From assembly GCA_009780135.1 (NCBI GenBank), contig WRAP01000001.1, positions 124,001-188,000 of the forward strand: a DNA stretch of 64,000 bases, written 5' to 3'. Every line of letters begins with the position of its first letter. Position 1 is the stretch's first letter. A program made the translations under genes and the position numbers. Source of the stretch: Bacillota bacterium (GTDB taxonomy: Bacteria; Bacillota; Clostridia; Christensenellales; Pumilibacteraceae). The notes beneath the pieces are model-generated. The model had not been told where the DNA came from. It saw nothing but the letters and a program-made list of their open reading frames with translations, and ran no database searches. Below are positions 51,474 through 59,930 of this stretch, in pieces.

Positions 51474-52013
51474 ATGGAGGAAATTGTGCGATTGGAAATA
51501 TGGGCAATAATTATTTCAGTAATTAGTGCGATTGCAACATTTTCAGCAGTTCTTGTGGCATTATGGAATAGCAAACAGCACTGGAAAAAGAATATATATA
51601 TGAGTTTTATAAATAATGCTGGTGTCATTAATGAAAAGAATTTTACACCTGAATTTTTGGAAATTATATTGTTTAATGCTGGTAATGTGAAAATTGCTTT
51701 ATCGTCTATTTTTTTGAATTCAAAGAAAGAGAACAGTATTACGCTACCATTTGAATTGGAATATCAGTTATGGGAGAAGCCTTATATATTAGATATTGGA
51801 GAAACGCTTATGCTTAATCTTCAGTTTGATATTTTTATTTCTTCGTTAAAAGGACAGTTAAAAACTCAACAAATAAAAGAAAATAAACCTATAGTGTTTT
51901 TGGTTGAAGAATTATCGGGCAAAACCTTCAAATTCAAAATTACTCATACGCCACTAGATTATTTGAATTGGGAAAAGGGCGAAGTTTGTTTATTTCCTAA
52001 AATTATAGAATAG
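51474..52013 (+). CDS. Small membrane-anchored protein of unknown function
   Basis: A 179-residue protein with one N-terminal membrane helix (IWAIIISVISAIATFSAVLVAL at about 9-30) and a soluble beta-rich domain that looks cytoplasmic from the following basic HWKKN. I do not recognise a family, though single-helix proteins with an NKQHWKKN-like start are common next to unrelated genes in Firmicutes. It is more AT-rich than the flanking helicase and trigger factor genes. Its start is 5 nt after the helicase stop. Confidence 0.55.
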   Translation: MEEIVRLEIWAIIISVISAIATFSAVLVALWNSKQHWKKNIYMSFINNAGVINEKNFTPEFLEIILFNAGNVKIALSSIFLNSKKENSITLPFELEYQLWEKPYILDIGETLMLNLQFDIFISSLKGQLKTQQIKENKPIVFLVEELSGKTFKFKITHTPLDYLNWEKGEVCLFPKIIE

Positions 52014-52030
52014 CTTGTGTTCTATTTTAT

Positions 52031-52059
52031 TTGACATAAAAAAAATCCTACTATATAAT
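52031..52059 (+). promoter_or_regulatory. Consensus promoter of the tig-clpP-clpX-lon cluster
   Basis: TTGACA (52031-52036), a 17-bp spacer and TATAAT (52054-52059) match the consensus. A GGAGG (52073-52077) lies 10 nt before GTG 52088. Confidence 0.8.
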
Positions 52060-52087
52060 AGGTAGGTAACTTGGAGGAAAAGTTTAA

Positions 52088-53428
52088 GTGAAGTATACAG
52101 TAACTGTAGAAAAAGGCGAGGCTTTAATGAATTTTGAGGTTGAAGCAACCGCTTGGGAAAAGGCGCTGGACGAGGCGCATAAAAAGAACGGTAAAAAATT
52201 TAGCGTTCAGGGATTTAGAAAGGGCACTGCTCCTAGAAAGCTTATAGAAAAGCATTACGGACCTGATGTTTATTTTGACGATGCCTTTGATGTTGTAGCT
52301 AGAAACGGCTATAGAAAGGTGTTAGAAGAAAAAGAGGAATTGTTTCCTGTAGATGGGCCAAGAGTCGAAAATATAGAGCCAAGTGAGAATGGCAATATTA
52401 AATTTACTATGCGTGTAACGCTAAAACCCGAGCTTACTTTAGGGCAGTATAAGGGTATTAAAATTGATCAAGTTGAGTATACTGTAGAGAATAAAGAAAT
52501 TGAAGCCGAGCTTACTGCAACTAAAGAACGGGGTGCTAGAATGGTGGCTGTAGAGCGTGCTACCGAAAACGGTGATACTGTTACTTTTGATTTTGAAGGT
52601 AGTATAGACGGCGTTAAGTTTGATGGTGGAACTGCTCAAAACCATAGGCTTGTTATCGGTAGCGGTCAGTTTATTCCAGGATTTGAGGAGCAGATGATTG
52701 GTATAAAAATCGGCGAAGAAAAAGATGTAAATGTTTCTTTCCCAGAGGATTATCACGCTGAAAACCTAAAAGGTAAGCCTGCTGTATTTAAGGTGAAGGT
52801 AAATGCGATTGAGGTTAAAGAACTTCCTGAGTTAACAGATGAATATATTAAGGATTCTACACCGTTTGAAACACTAGCCGAATACAAAAAGGATATTAAA
52901 CAAAGGTTAACCGAGCATAAAGAGCATAAACAGAAAGATGAAAACCGCATTAAGATACTTGAAGCTATAGCGGAAAATACTAAAGTAGAAATTCCTGATT
53001 GTATGGTTGAGGACGAGTTAGACAGTATGTTGGAGGAGTTTAGCCAAAGGTTACAATATATGTATCAAGGCATGAAAATTGATGATTACTTTAAATACAC
53101 GCAGTCTAGTGAGGAAGATTATCGCAAACAAAATAGAGAAGAAGCAAAAAGAGCCGTTAAAACTAGGATGATAATGCAAGAGATTATCAAGCAAGAGAAA
53201 ATCAAGCCTGAAAAATCGGCAGAAAAAGCTAAGTTATTAGAAGTTATTAAGCGTATGGGTAAAGATGAGAAAAGGGATTTAGAGGAATTTCAAAAAAAAT
53301 ACGAAAGCGGCGAGATGGATTTTATTAAGCATGAATTAGTGCTAGATGAGCTATTTGTCTTTTTAGAAAAAAATAATGAGTTAGTTGTGGGTAAAGATTT
53401 GAAAATGAGAGAGAAAAGTAAGAAGTAA
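52088..53428 (+). CDS. tig: Trigger factor
   Basis: A 446-residue ribosome-associated chaperone. The N-terminal ribosome-binding domain includes the signature-like SVQGFRKGTAPRKLIEKHYG near 38-57. An FKBP-type prolyl isomerase domain (about 150-245, with VTFDFEGSIDGVKFDGG and GSGQFIPGFEEQMIG) and the helical C-terminal chaperone domain follow. It folds nascent chains at the ribosome exit. GGAGG precedes the GTG start. It is first in a protein-quality-control cluster that continues with clpP, clpX and lon, with a heptad element in every gap. Confidence 0.95.
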   Translation: MKYTVTVEKGEALMNFEVEATAWEKALDEAHKKNGKKFSVQGFRKGTAPRKLIEKHYGPDVYFDDAFDVVARNGYRKVLEEKEELFPVDGPRVENIEPSENGNIKFTMRVTLKPELTLGQYKGIKIDQVEYTVENKEIEAELTATKERGARMVAVERATENGDTVTFDFEGSIDGVKFDGGTAQNHRLVIGSGQFIPGFEEQMIGIKIGEEKDVNVSFPEDYHAENLKGKPAVFKVKVNAIEVKELPELTDEYIKDSTPFETLAEYKKDIKQRLTEHKEHKQKDENRIKILEAIAENTKVEIPDCMVEDELDSMLEEFSQRLQYMYQGMKIDDYFKYTQSSEEDYRKQNREEAKRAVKTRMIMQEIIKQEKIKPEKSAEKAKLLEVIKRMGKDEKRDLEEFQKKYESGEMDFIKHELVLDELFVFLEKNNELVVGKDLKMREKSKK

Positions 53429-53433
53429 AAACG

Positions 53434-53527
53434 ATTCGAATTACAATGTACAAATTACAAATAATGATTTATTTGCCTTAATATTGTAAAAACAGCTAAA
53501 TAAGTCCGAATTTGTAATTTGTAGTTT
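53434..53527. repeat. Heptad inverted element 5 (word ATTACAA), tig-clpP junction
   Basis: The left arm has ATTACAA/TGTACAA/ATTACAA (about 53440-53462). The right arm has AATTTGT/AATTTGT/AGTTT (53509-53527). The cores are GATTTATT and AAATAAGTCCG (53498-53508). Confidence 0.85.
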
Positions 53528-53568
53528 ATTAAAACGATAAAGTAATATTGAAATATAGGGAACATAAT

Positions 53569-54165
53569 ATGAACATTAGAAACGGATTAATACCAATGGT
53601 TGTAGAGCAAACTAATAGAGGTGAGCGAAGCTACGACATATATTCTAGGCTACTAGAAGACAGAATCATTTTTTTAACAGGTGAGGTTAATGACCAATCG
53701 GCAGATTTGATTATTGCTCAGCTACTGCATTTAGAGGGTAAGGACCCAGATAAAGACATAAGCCTTTATATAAATAGTCCCGGCGGTTCGGTTAGTGCCG
53801 GTATGGGTGTTTACGATACTATGAATTACATCAGATGCGATGTATCTACTATTTGTGTGGGTATGGCGGCGAGTATGGGGGCTTTTTTACTTGCGGCAGG
53901 CGCTAAAGGTAAACGCTACTCACTTCCTAATAGCGAAGTAATGATTCATCAGCCAAGTGGTGGTTCTCGTGGTCAAGCTAGCGATATTGCGATTCAAGCA
54001 GAGCATATTTTAAAAATCAAGCGTCGTATGAATACGATACTTGCTAAAAATTGTGGTCAACCGATATCGAAAGTAGAAAAGGATGTAGACAGAGACTACT
54101 ATATGAGTGCTGATGAAGCGCTGGAATATGGTATTATCGATAAAATTTTTAGTAGACGAGGATAG
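53569..54165 (+). CDS. clpP: ATP-dependent Clp protease proteolytic subunit
   Basis: A 198-residue serine protease with the catalytic triad Ser102 (MAASMGA), His127 (EVMIHQP) and Asp176 (VDRDYYM). The oligomer partner is ClpX, encoded next. I chose ATG 53569 with AGGGAA 7 nt upstream; a TTG at 53548 would add seven residues not typical of the family. It lies between heptad elements 5 and 6. No other Clp ATPase is in the window. Confidence 0.95.
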   Translation: MNIRNGLIPMVVEQTNRGERSYDIYSRLLEDRIIFLTGEVNDQSADLIIAQLLHLEGKDPDKDISLYINSPGGSVSAGMGVYDTMNYIRCDVSTICVGMAASMGAFLLAAGAKGKRYSLPNSEVMIHQPSGGSRGQASDIAIQAEHILKIKRRMNTILAKNCGQPISKVEKDVDRDYYMSADEALEYGIIDKIFSRRG

Positions 54166-54194
54166 GTAAGAGCAAGGTAAAAATTTATCAATTT

Positions 54195-54290
54195 TTAACG
54201 CACATTGTAAAATGCACAATGAAGGATTATTTATATAAAATTAAATAAGACATTTATTGTGCGATGTGCGTTGAGCATTGAACATTGAAT
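54195..54290. repeat. Heptad inverted element 6 (word TGTGCGT/TGAGCAT), clpP-clpX junction
   Basis: The right arm reads TGTGCGA, TGTGCGT, TGAGCAT, TGAACAT, TGAAT (about 54258-54290), an exact 7-nt period. The left arm (CGCACATTG and TGCACAATG) is less regular. The cores are AAGGATTATTTAT and AAATAAG. The clpX ATG lies 3 nt after the right arm. Confidence 0.75.
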
Positions 54291-54293
54291 AAG

Positions 54294-55637
54294 ATGAACA
54301 AAATTATAGAAGCAAAATGTAGTTTTTGCGGTAAACCGCAAAGTAATACTAAGCATTTGGTTAGTGGACCGGAAGGCATATATATATGTGAAATTTGCAT
54401 AGAGGTTTGCAACGATGTTGTACTAGAGGGCGAGGCTAAAGAACAGAGTGCTAACGGCATTATTGCTTTGCCGACCCCAGAAGAAATTAAAAATAGATTA
54501 GACGATTATATTGTGGGTCAAGATAGTGCTAAGCGGGTTTTAAGCGTTGCGGTTTATAATCATTATAAACGCATCAATTATAACGAACGCAAAAAACCGG
54601 CTACTAAAGGTAAAAAACTTACAGGTAAAAACTCTAAAAAAGACGATGATATAGAACTTAAAAAAAGTAATATTTTAATGTTTGGTCCAACAGGTAGCGG
54701 TAAAACACTTTTAGCACAAACATTAAGTCGTATTTTAAATGTTCCTTTTGCAGTAGCGGATGCTACAACTCTAACCGAAGCAGGCTATGTTGGTGAGGAT
54801 GTAGAAAATGTTTTATTAAAGCTAATTCAAAACGCCGACTATGATGTAGATAAAGCTGAGAGGGGCATAATCTATATAGACGAGATAGATAAAATTACTC
54901 GAAAAGGCGAAAATGTGTCGATTACTCGTGATGTATCCGGAGAGGGTGTTCAGCAAGCATTGCTTAAAATTGTCGAAAGCACTGTTGCTAATGTTCCTCC
55001 GCAAGGTGGAAGAAAGCATCCTAATCAGGAGTTTTTGCAAATTGATACAACTAATATTTTATTTATTTTCGGCGGTGCGTTTGTGGGTTTAGATAAAATT
55101 ATTCAAAAGCGTACAAGTAATGCTCAATTGGGTTTTGGCGGTACGGTAGTTAGTAAAGAAAACGAAAATAAAAACGAAATACTAAAGGATATTCAGCCTC
55201 AAGATCTTATAAAATACGGTTTGATTCCCGAGTTTATCGGCAGAATTCCTGTTACTGTTTGTTTAGAAGAATTAGATAAATCGGCACTTGTTAAAATTTT
55301 AACCGAACCGAAAGATGCACTAGTAAAGCAATATGCTAAGTTATTAGAGATGGATGGGGTAGAGTTATCGTTTGAAGCTCCTGCGGTAGAGGCTGTTGCA
55401 AGTAGAGCAATAGACCTTAAAACAGGGGCTAGAGGACTTCGTTCGATTTTAGAAGAATGTATGATAGAAATTATGTACACAATTCCTAGTGATAAGGATA
55501 TTCAAAAGGTTATTGTTACAGAAGAGTGTATAAAAGATAAAACTCAACCAAGCGTAATAAGGCGAGAAATTATAAAAAAAGAGTCAACGGCAGTACAAAT
55601 GCCAAAAAAGACAACAACAAAAAAGAAAGCAGGATAA
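54294..55637 (+). CDS. clpX: Clp protease ATP-binding subunit ClpX
   Basis: A 447-residue AAA+ unfoldase. The N-terminal zinc-binding domain has CSFCGK and CEICIEVC within about 9-40. Walker A GPTGSGKT is near 128, then Walker [11 protein letters not shown], sensor and arginine-finger regions and the [11 protein letters not shown] pore-1 segment. It feeds substrates to ClpP. I chose ATG 54294; TTG 54285 would lie in the repeat arm and add three residues. No ribosome site is seen, and the start codon is 3 nt from heptad element 6. Confidence 0.95.
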   Translation: MNKIIEAKCSFCGKPQSNTKHLVSGPEGIYICEICIEVCNDVVLEGEAKEQSANGIIALPTPEEIKNRLDDYIVGQDSAKRVLSVAVYNHYKRINYNERKKPATKGKKLTGKNSKKDDDIELKKSNILMFGPTGSGKTLLAQTLSRILNVPFAVADATTLTEAGYVGEDVENVLLKLIQNADYDVDKAERGIIYIDEIDKITRKGENVSITRDVSGEGVQQALLKIVESTVANVPPQGGRKHPNQEFLQIDTTNILFIFGGAFVGLDKIIQKRTSNAQLGFGGTVVSKENENKNEILKDIQPQDLIKYGLIPEFIGRIPVTVCLEELDKSALVKILTEPKDALVKQYAKLLEMDGVELSFEAPAVEAVASRAIDLKTGARGLRSILEECMIEIMYTIPSDKDIQKVIVTEECIKDKTQPSVIRREIIKKESTAVQMPKKTTTKKKAG

Positions 55638-55640
55638 ATT

Positions 55641-55739
55641 ATAGTGCATAGTGCTTAGTATATAACGCATAGTGAAAGACTTATTATTCAATAAATCAAC
55701 AGCTATGCACTATGCACTATGAACTATGCTTTATGCACT
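55641..55739. repeat. Heptad inverted element 4 (word TAGTGCA), clpX-lon junction
   Basis: The left arm has TAGTGCA/TAGTGCT/TAGTATA/TAACGCA/TAGTG (55642-55674). The right arm has TATGCAC/TATGCAC/TATGAAC/TATGCTT/TATGCAC (about 55704-55738). The cores are AAAGACTTATTATT and AATAAATCAAC, only a base apart. The word is shared with element 3 although the two are 9 kb apart. Confidence 0.88.
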
Positions 55740-55746
55740 GAAAAAA

Positions 55747-58092
55747 ATGGAAGAACTACACAAACAAACGATTCAAAATATAACCTCTACAAATGAAGCG
55801 GTTTATAAAATGATTACTCTTAGGGGTGTTGTTGCATTTCCAGGGCAAATGGTGCATTTTGATATACTTAGAGATAAGTCTATTATCGCACTTAATAAAG
55901 CTATGGAAGAAGGTAAAACAGTATTTTTGGCTACGCAAAAAAATGCCAATACACTTAGTCCTCAGCCCAAAGATATTCACCGTATTGGTTGTTTAGCACA
56001 ACTAAAGCAAGTTATTAGAATGCCCGGCGATGCCGTTAGGGTTATGGCTTTTGCTACAGATAGAGCAACAATAAATAATTATGTTACGCTTATGCCTCAC
56101 TTTGAGGTTACGGTAGAGCCGTATCCAAGTGAGCCTAGCGAAACTCTCTTAGTAGAGGCAATACGCCGTAAAATCAGCGAACAGTTCGAGCAATATCGCA
56201 AGCTAAATAATCGCATTCCGCCTGATGTAGATGCGGCACTTAGAATTAGTGATGCTACCAACTTTATTGGACTTTTTGGAACTCATATTCTAAAAAAAGA
56301 TGACGAAAAACAAAAATTACTAATGCTTCCCGACGAGTTTTCTCAATTGGAAGAAATCTACACATATCTTACAAGAGAATGTGAGATTTTAGGAGTAGAG
56401 AAAAAGATTTCCCAAAAGGTTTCTCAAAATATTGCGAAACACCAAAAAGACCTTTTTTTAAGAGAGCAGATAAAAGTAATTCACGAGGAATTAGGCGATA
56501 ATGCGGACGAATTATTGGAGTTTAAGGAACGGGTAGAAAAGAAAAAAATGCCCGAAAGTGTTAAAGAGCGTTGTTTGAAGGAGATTACAAAGCTAGAACG
56601 GATGAGCCAGCAAGGGCCAGAAGCGGCGGTAAGCAGAAGCTATATAGAATGGATTTTAGATTTAGAGTGGGATAAACAGAGTAAGGATACTGTAGACCTT
56701 AAAAAAGTTAAAAAAATACTAGACGAAGACCATTACAGCATAGAAAAAGTTAAAGAGAGAATAGTCGAATATCTTGCCGTAACTAAACTTAATAAAGAGA
56801 TAAAGGGACCTATTTTGTGCTTTGTTGGTCCGCCAGGTGTTGGTAAAACAAGTATTGTAGAGAGTATTGCAAGAGCCAGCGGGCGCAAATTTGTATCTAT
56901 GAGTTTAGGCGGTGTGCGAGATGAAGCAGAGATAAGAGGGCATAGACGCACATATATCGGAGCATTACCCGGCAGGATTATTTCAGCTATGAAAAATGCT
57001 GAAACCATTAACCCCGTGTTTTTATTAGATGAAATAGATAAAATGAGTAGTGACTTTAGGGGCGATCCAGCGAGTGCGATGTTAGAGGTATTAGACCCCA
57101 ATCAAAATGCTAAATTTAAGGACCACTATTTAGAATTGCCGTACGACTTATCTAAAGTTATGTTTGTTACAACAGCAAACACTTTAGACACTATTCCTAT
57201 GCCACTTCTTGACAGAATGGAGATAATCGAATTATCCGGCTATACTCAAGAGGAAAAATTACAAATAGCAAAGCGTTATCTTTTACCTAAGCAGATTAAA
57301 GCAAACGGGTTAGAAGAAGGTCAAGTTAATATTGATGATAAAGTTATGCTTAAAATTACAAGTGGCTATACAAGAGAATCGGGTGTGCGTAATTTAGAAA
57401 GAGAGATAGGTACAGTATGTAGAAAGGTAGCGGTTAAAGTAGTAAATGGTGATATTAAAAAAGGTGAGAGTTTTAGCGTGGAAAGTAAGCACCTAACAGA
57501 CTTTTTAGGTGTAGAGAAGTATAAAAAAGATAAATCGCTCGAGTCGGACGAAGTTGGCACAGCAACAGGCTTGGCTTGGACAAGTGTTGGCGGTACTACT
57601 CTTACGATAGAAGTTGTACTTATTCCTAGCGGTAAAGGCGATATTATTTTAACGGGTTCTCTAGGCGATGTTATGCGTGAATCTTGCCAAGCGGCGATGA
57701 GTTTAGTAAAGACCAGAGCCGAGGCTTTTGGTATACCTAGCGAAGCATTTAAGACAAACGATGTTCATGTGCATTTTCCAGAGGGTGCAACTCCAAAAGA
57801 CGGTCCAAGTGCAGGTATTACTATCGCAACGGCAGTTTTAAGTGCTTTTAGCGGTAAAAAAATCAGTAAATCCGTTGCTATGACAGGTGAAGTTACTCTT
57901 AGAGGTAAAGTATTGGCAATTGGAGGACTTAAAGAAAAATCTCTTGCCGCATATCGTGTAGGCATAAAAAAAATCATAATTCCATCTGAGAATAAAAAAG
58001 ATGTTAAGGATTTGCCATCTGAGGTTACTGACACAGTAAAAATCATCTTTGCCGACAATATCGACGAGGTTTTTGATAATGCATTTGTTTAA
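55747..58092 (+). CDS. lon: ATP-dependent protease Lon
   Basis: A 781-residue LonA. The N-terminal substrate domain begins LRGVVAFPGQMVHFD near 27. AAA+ has Walker A GPPGVGKTS and Walker B FLLDEIDKM. The Ser-Lys dyad protease domain has the catalytic Ser in PKDGPSAGI and Lys in GLKEKSLAAYR. It degrades misfolded proteins. I chose ATG 55747 after the repeat arm; an in-frame ATG at 55726 lies inside the arm of element 4 and would add MLYALKK. There is no ribosome site. It is the last gene of the quality-control cluster; a weak stem (58104-58133) and spoIIGA follow. Confidence 0.93.
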   Translation: MEELHKQTIQNITSTNEAVYKMITLRGVVAFPGQMVHFDILRDKSIIALNKAMEEGKTVFLATQKNANTLSPQPKDIHRIGCLAQLKQVIRMPGDAVRVMAFATDRATINNYVTLMPHFEVTVEPYPSEPSETLLVEAIRRKISEQFEQYRKLNNRIPPDVDAALRISDATNFIGLFGTHILKKDDEKQKLLMLPDEFSQLEEIYTYLTRECEILGVEKKISQKVSQNIAKHQKDLFLREQIKVIHEELGDNADELLEFKERVEKKKMPESVKERCLKEITKLERMSQQGPEAAVSRSYIEWILDLEWDKQSKDTVDLKKVKKILDEDHYSIEKVKERIVEYLAVTKLNKEIKGPILCFVGPPGVGKTSIVESIARASGRKFVSMSLGGVRDEAEIRGHRRTYIGALPGRIISAMKNAETINPVFLLDEIDKMSSDFRGDPASAMLEVLDPNQNAKFKDHYLELPYDLSKVMFVTTANTLDTIPMPLLDRMEIIELSGYTQEEKLQIAKRYLLPKQIKANGLEEGQVNIDDKVMLKITSGYTRESGVRNLEREIGTVCRKVAVKVVNGDIKKGESFSVESKHLTDFLGVEKYKKDKSLESDEVGTATGLAWTSVGGTTLTIEVVLIPSGKGDIILTGSLGDVMRESCQAAMSLVKTRAEAFGIPSEAFKTNDVHVHFPEGATPKDGPSAGITIATAVLSAFSGKKISKSVAMTGEVTLRGKVLAIGGLKEKSLAAYRVGIKKIIIPSENKKDVKDLPSEVTDTVKIIFADNIDEVFDNAFV

Positions 58093-58163
58093 GGAGTAGT
58101 AGCAAAAGCCATATTTATTATTAAAATGCTTTTATAATATTTCTTTTTTTTATTTAAACACTT

Positions 58164-58199
58164 GTTTTTCGACAATTTAGTTTTGATACACTATCAAAA
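58164..58199 (+). promoter_or_regulatory. spoIIGA control region: Spo0A box and palindrome over a leaderless promoter
   Basis: TTCGACA (58168-58174) is a perfect 0A box in reverse orientation, about 25 nt before the spoIIGA start. TTTTGATACACTATCAAAA (58181-58199) is a perfect 8-3-8 inverted repeat that contains a TGA-extended TACACT (58187-58192), which ends 6 nt before ATG 58199. The layout suggests Spo0A activation from beside or within the promoter. Confidence 0.5.
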
Positions 58200-59110
58200 T
58201 GGTCGTGTACATAGAAGTCGTTATAATAGATAATTTTTTTATTACGCTATTAATTTCAATTTTAAGCTATCGGGCTTTATCGGTAAAAATATCTTATTAT
58301 CGGGCTTTTTTAGCTAGTATAATCGGTACAGCGGTGGCGGTAATTTTTCCGTTTCTAAACTGGCATTTTGGATTTTTGCTGAGTCTCCGCATAGCTTTAC
58401 TCTTATCATTAACATTTATTTTGTTTTTTAAAAAGGCTAAATTATTGTCATCTAGCCTTATATTTTTAGCGGTGTCCTTTATATTCGGAGGGGCACTTTT
58501 TGCTGTTGGGCTAAATATTCACGGTAGTGTAGAAAACGCCTTAACATTGCCGGTAAGCAATATTCCAGTTGGACTAGTAATATTATTTGCTTTAATAATG
58601 TATGTAATCTTGCGAAAACTACTTTCAAAAATTAAACGAACATTTTTTACAAAAGATTTGATTTTAAAAACTAACTTTTCAATATTTAATAAAGAGTTTT
58701 CTGTATTGGGATTTGTAGATACAGGTAATATGTTGTGGTGTAATAGATTCGATTTGCCTGTTGTAATTTTATCTTCGTCACTTTCATTAGAAATTTTAGG
58801 TGATCGAGGATTATCAGCACTCCTTAGAGATAAGCTATCTGAAATTCATCCAAAAGCTTATTATATAAACTCAAACTCAGTTGGTAATAAAAAATCCAAA
58901 ATTTTAGTTCTTCCATTAGAAAAATTCATGTTCTACAATCAGAATATCCCTCATAGAATAGAAGGTGTTGCTCTGGGATTGTCCATAGGTTCTAGCGGAA
59001 AATTTTTTGGAAACTGCGACATAATTCTACATAAAGCGATATTTGAAAATATAAATCTACGCTCAAAAACTAAAACAACTACTAAGACCGAAGTACAAGG
59101 AGTAACTTAA
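58199..59110 (+). CDS. spoIIGA: Sporulation sigma-E processing peptidase SpoIIGA
   Basis: A 303-residue membrane aspartic protease. Five N-terminal membrane helices (about 1-145) are followed by a cytoplasmic protease domain with the catalytic Asp174 in VDTGN. It cleaves the pro-sequence of SigE in the mother cell during sporulation, after a signal from SpoIIR. The start MVVYIEVV matches the family. It abuts sigE directly (TAA then ATG), as in Bacillus and Clostridium. The promoter region has a 0A box and a palindrome. Confidence 0.9.
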   Translation: MVVYIEVVIIDNFFITLLISILSYRALSVKISYYRAFLASIIGTAVAVIFPFLNWHFGFLLSLRIALLLSLTFILFFKKAKLLSSSLIFLAVSFIFGGALFAVGLNIHGSVENALTLPVSNIPVGLVILFALIMYVILRKLLSKIKRTFFTKDLILKTNFSIFNKEFSVLGFVDTGNMLWCNRFDLPVVILSSSLSLEILGDRGLSALLRDKLSEIHPKAYYINSNSVGNKKSKILVLPLEKFMFYNQNIPHRIEGVALGLSIGSSGKFFGNCDIILHKAIFENINLRSKTKTTTKTEVQGVT

Positions 59111-59818
59111 ATGAAAATACGAAAAATACTGCAAAAAGTAATCGACACACTTTTCCTTGACGAAGATAATGTTTTATATTACATTACTAGTGGTGAGGCA
59201 CTTCCGCTACCACTAACCGCTCAAGAGGAAATCGAAACCTTAAAGGCTTTTAGCGAGGGTAAAATCGAGGCAAAAACGGCACTAATCGAGCGTAATTTGC
59301 GACTTGTTGTGTATATTGCCAGAAAATTTGATAACACGGGGCTAGATTTAGAGGACTTAGTATCGGTGGGGACTATTGGACTAATTAAAGCGGTTAATTC
59401 TTTTGTGGTAGAAAAGAACATTAAATTAGCGACATATGCTAGCAGATGTATTGAAAACGAAATTTTGATGTATTTGCGTCGTATGGTGCGTGTTAGGCAC
59501 GAGGTATCGCTAGATGAGCCTCTTAATGTGGATTGGGAAGGTAATGAATTGTTGATGAGCGATATTTTAGGTACAGAGCCTGACTTGGTTACCAAAGATA
59601 TAGAAAACGATGTAGAAAAGCAGTTATTGTGGACGGCGATTGGTAAATTAAACGCTAGAGAGCAAGAAATTATGCAAATGCGATTTGGACTAGCGGGATT
59701 AGAAGAAAAAACTCAAAAAGAAGTTGCCGATACGCTTGGCATTTCGCAAAGCTACATAAGTAGATTAGAGAAAAAAATTATTTATAGGTTAAAAAAAGAT
59801 ATAGCAAAAACTTTATAA
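59111..59818 (+). CDS. sigE: RNA polymerase sporulation sigma factor SigE
   Basis: A 235-residue sigma-70 factor. A pro-sequence of about 25 residues precedes [13 protein letters not shown]. Region 2 has [15 protein letters not shown] and [34 protein letters not shown] matches the SigE hallmark. Region 4 has [22 protein letters not shown]. It directs mother-cell transcription after processing by SpoIIGA, encoded immediately upstream with no gap. It is followed by a solo heptad arm at its stop. Confidence 0.95.
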   Translation: MKIRKILQKVIDTLFLDEDNVLYYITSGEALPLPLTAQEEIETLKAFSEGKIEAKTALIERNLRLVVYIARKFDNTGLDLEDLVSVGTIGLIKAVNSFVVEKNIKLATYASRCIENEILMYLRRMVRVRHEVSLDEPLNVDWEGNELLMSDILGTEPDLVTKDIENDVEKQLLWTAIGKLNAREQEIMQMRFGLAGLEEKTQKEVADTLGISQSYISRLEKKIIYRLKKDIAKTL

Positions 59819-59820
59819 TT

Positions 59821-59858
59821 AATGAGAAATTAGAAATGAGGAATAATTGATTTATTAG
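59821..59858. repeat. Solo heptad arm (word ATGAGAA) after sigE
   Basis: AATGAGAAATTAGAAATGAG is identical to the first bases of the left arm at 29571 (21 nt in all). It runs into GATTTATTAG, the left-type core. No facing arm is found before rsmB. Confidence 0.7.
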
Positions 59859-59930
59859 TGGCGTTTATGAACAATCAAATGTATGTGTGATAGAATGTCA
59901 CCTAAGCTTAATAAAGTATAGAAACAAAAG

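Noticed and set aside
53434-55739. Tandem repeats that might be a CRISPR array
   Set aside because: The units are 7-nt words in inverted arms with no spacers of constant length and no cas genes.
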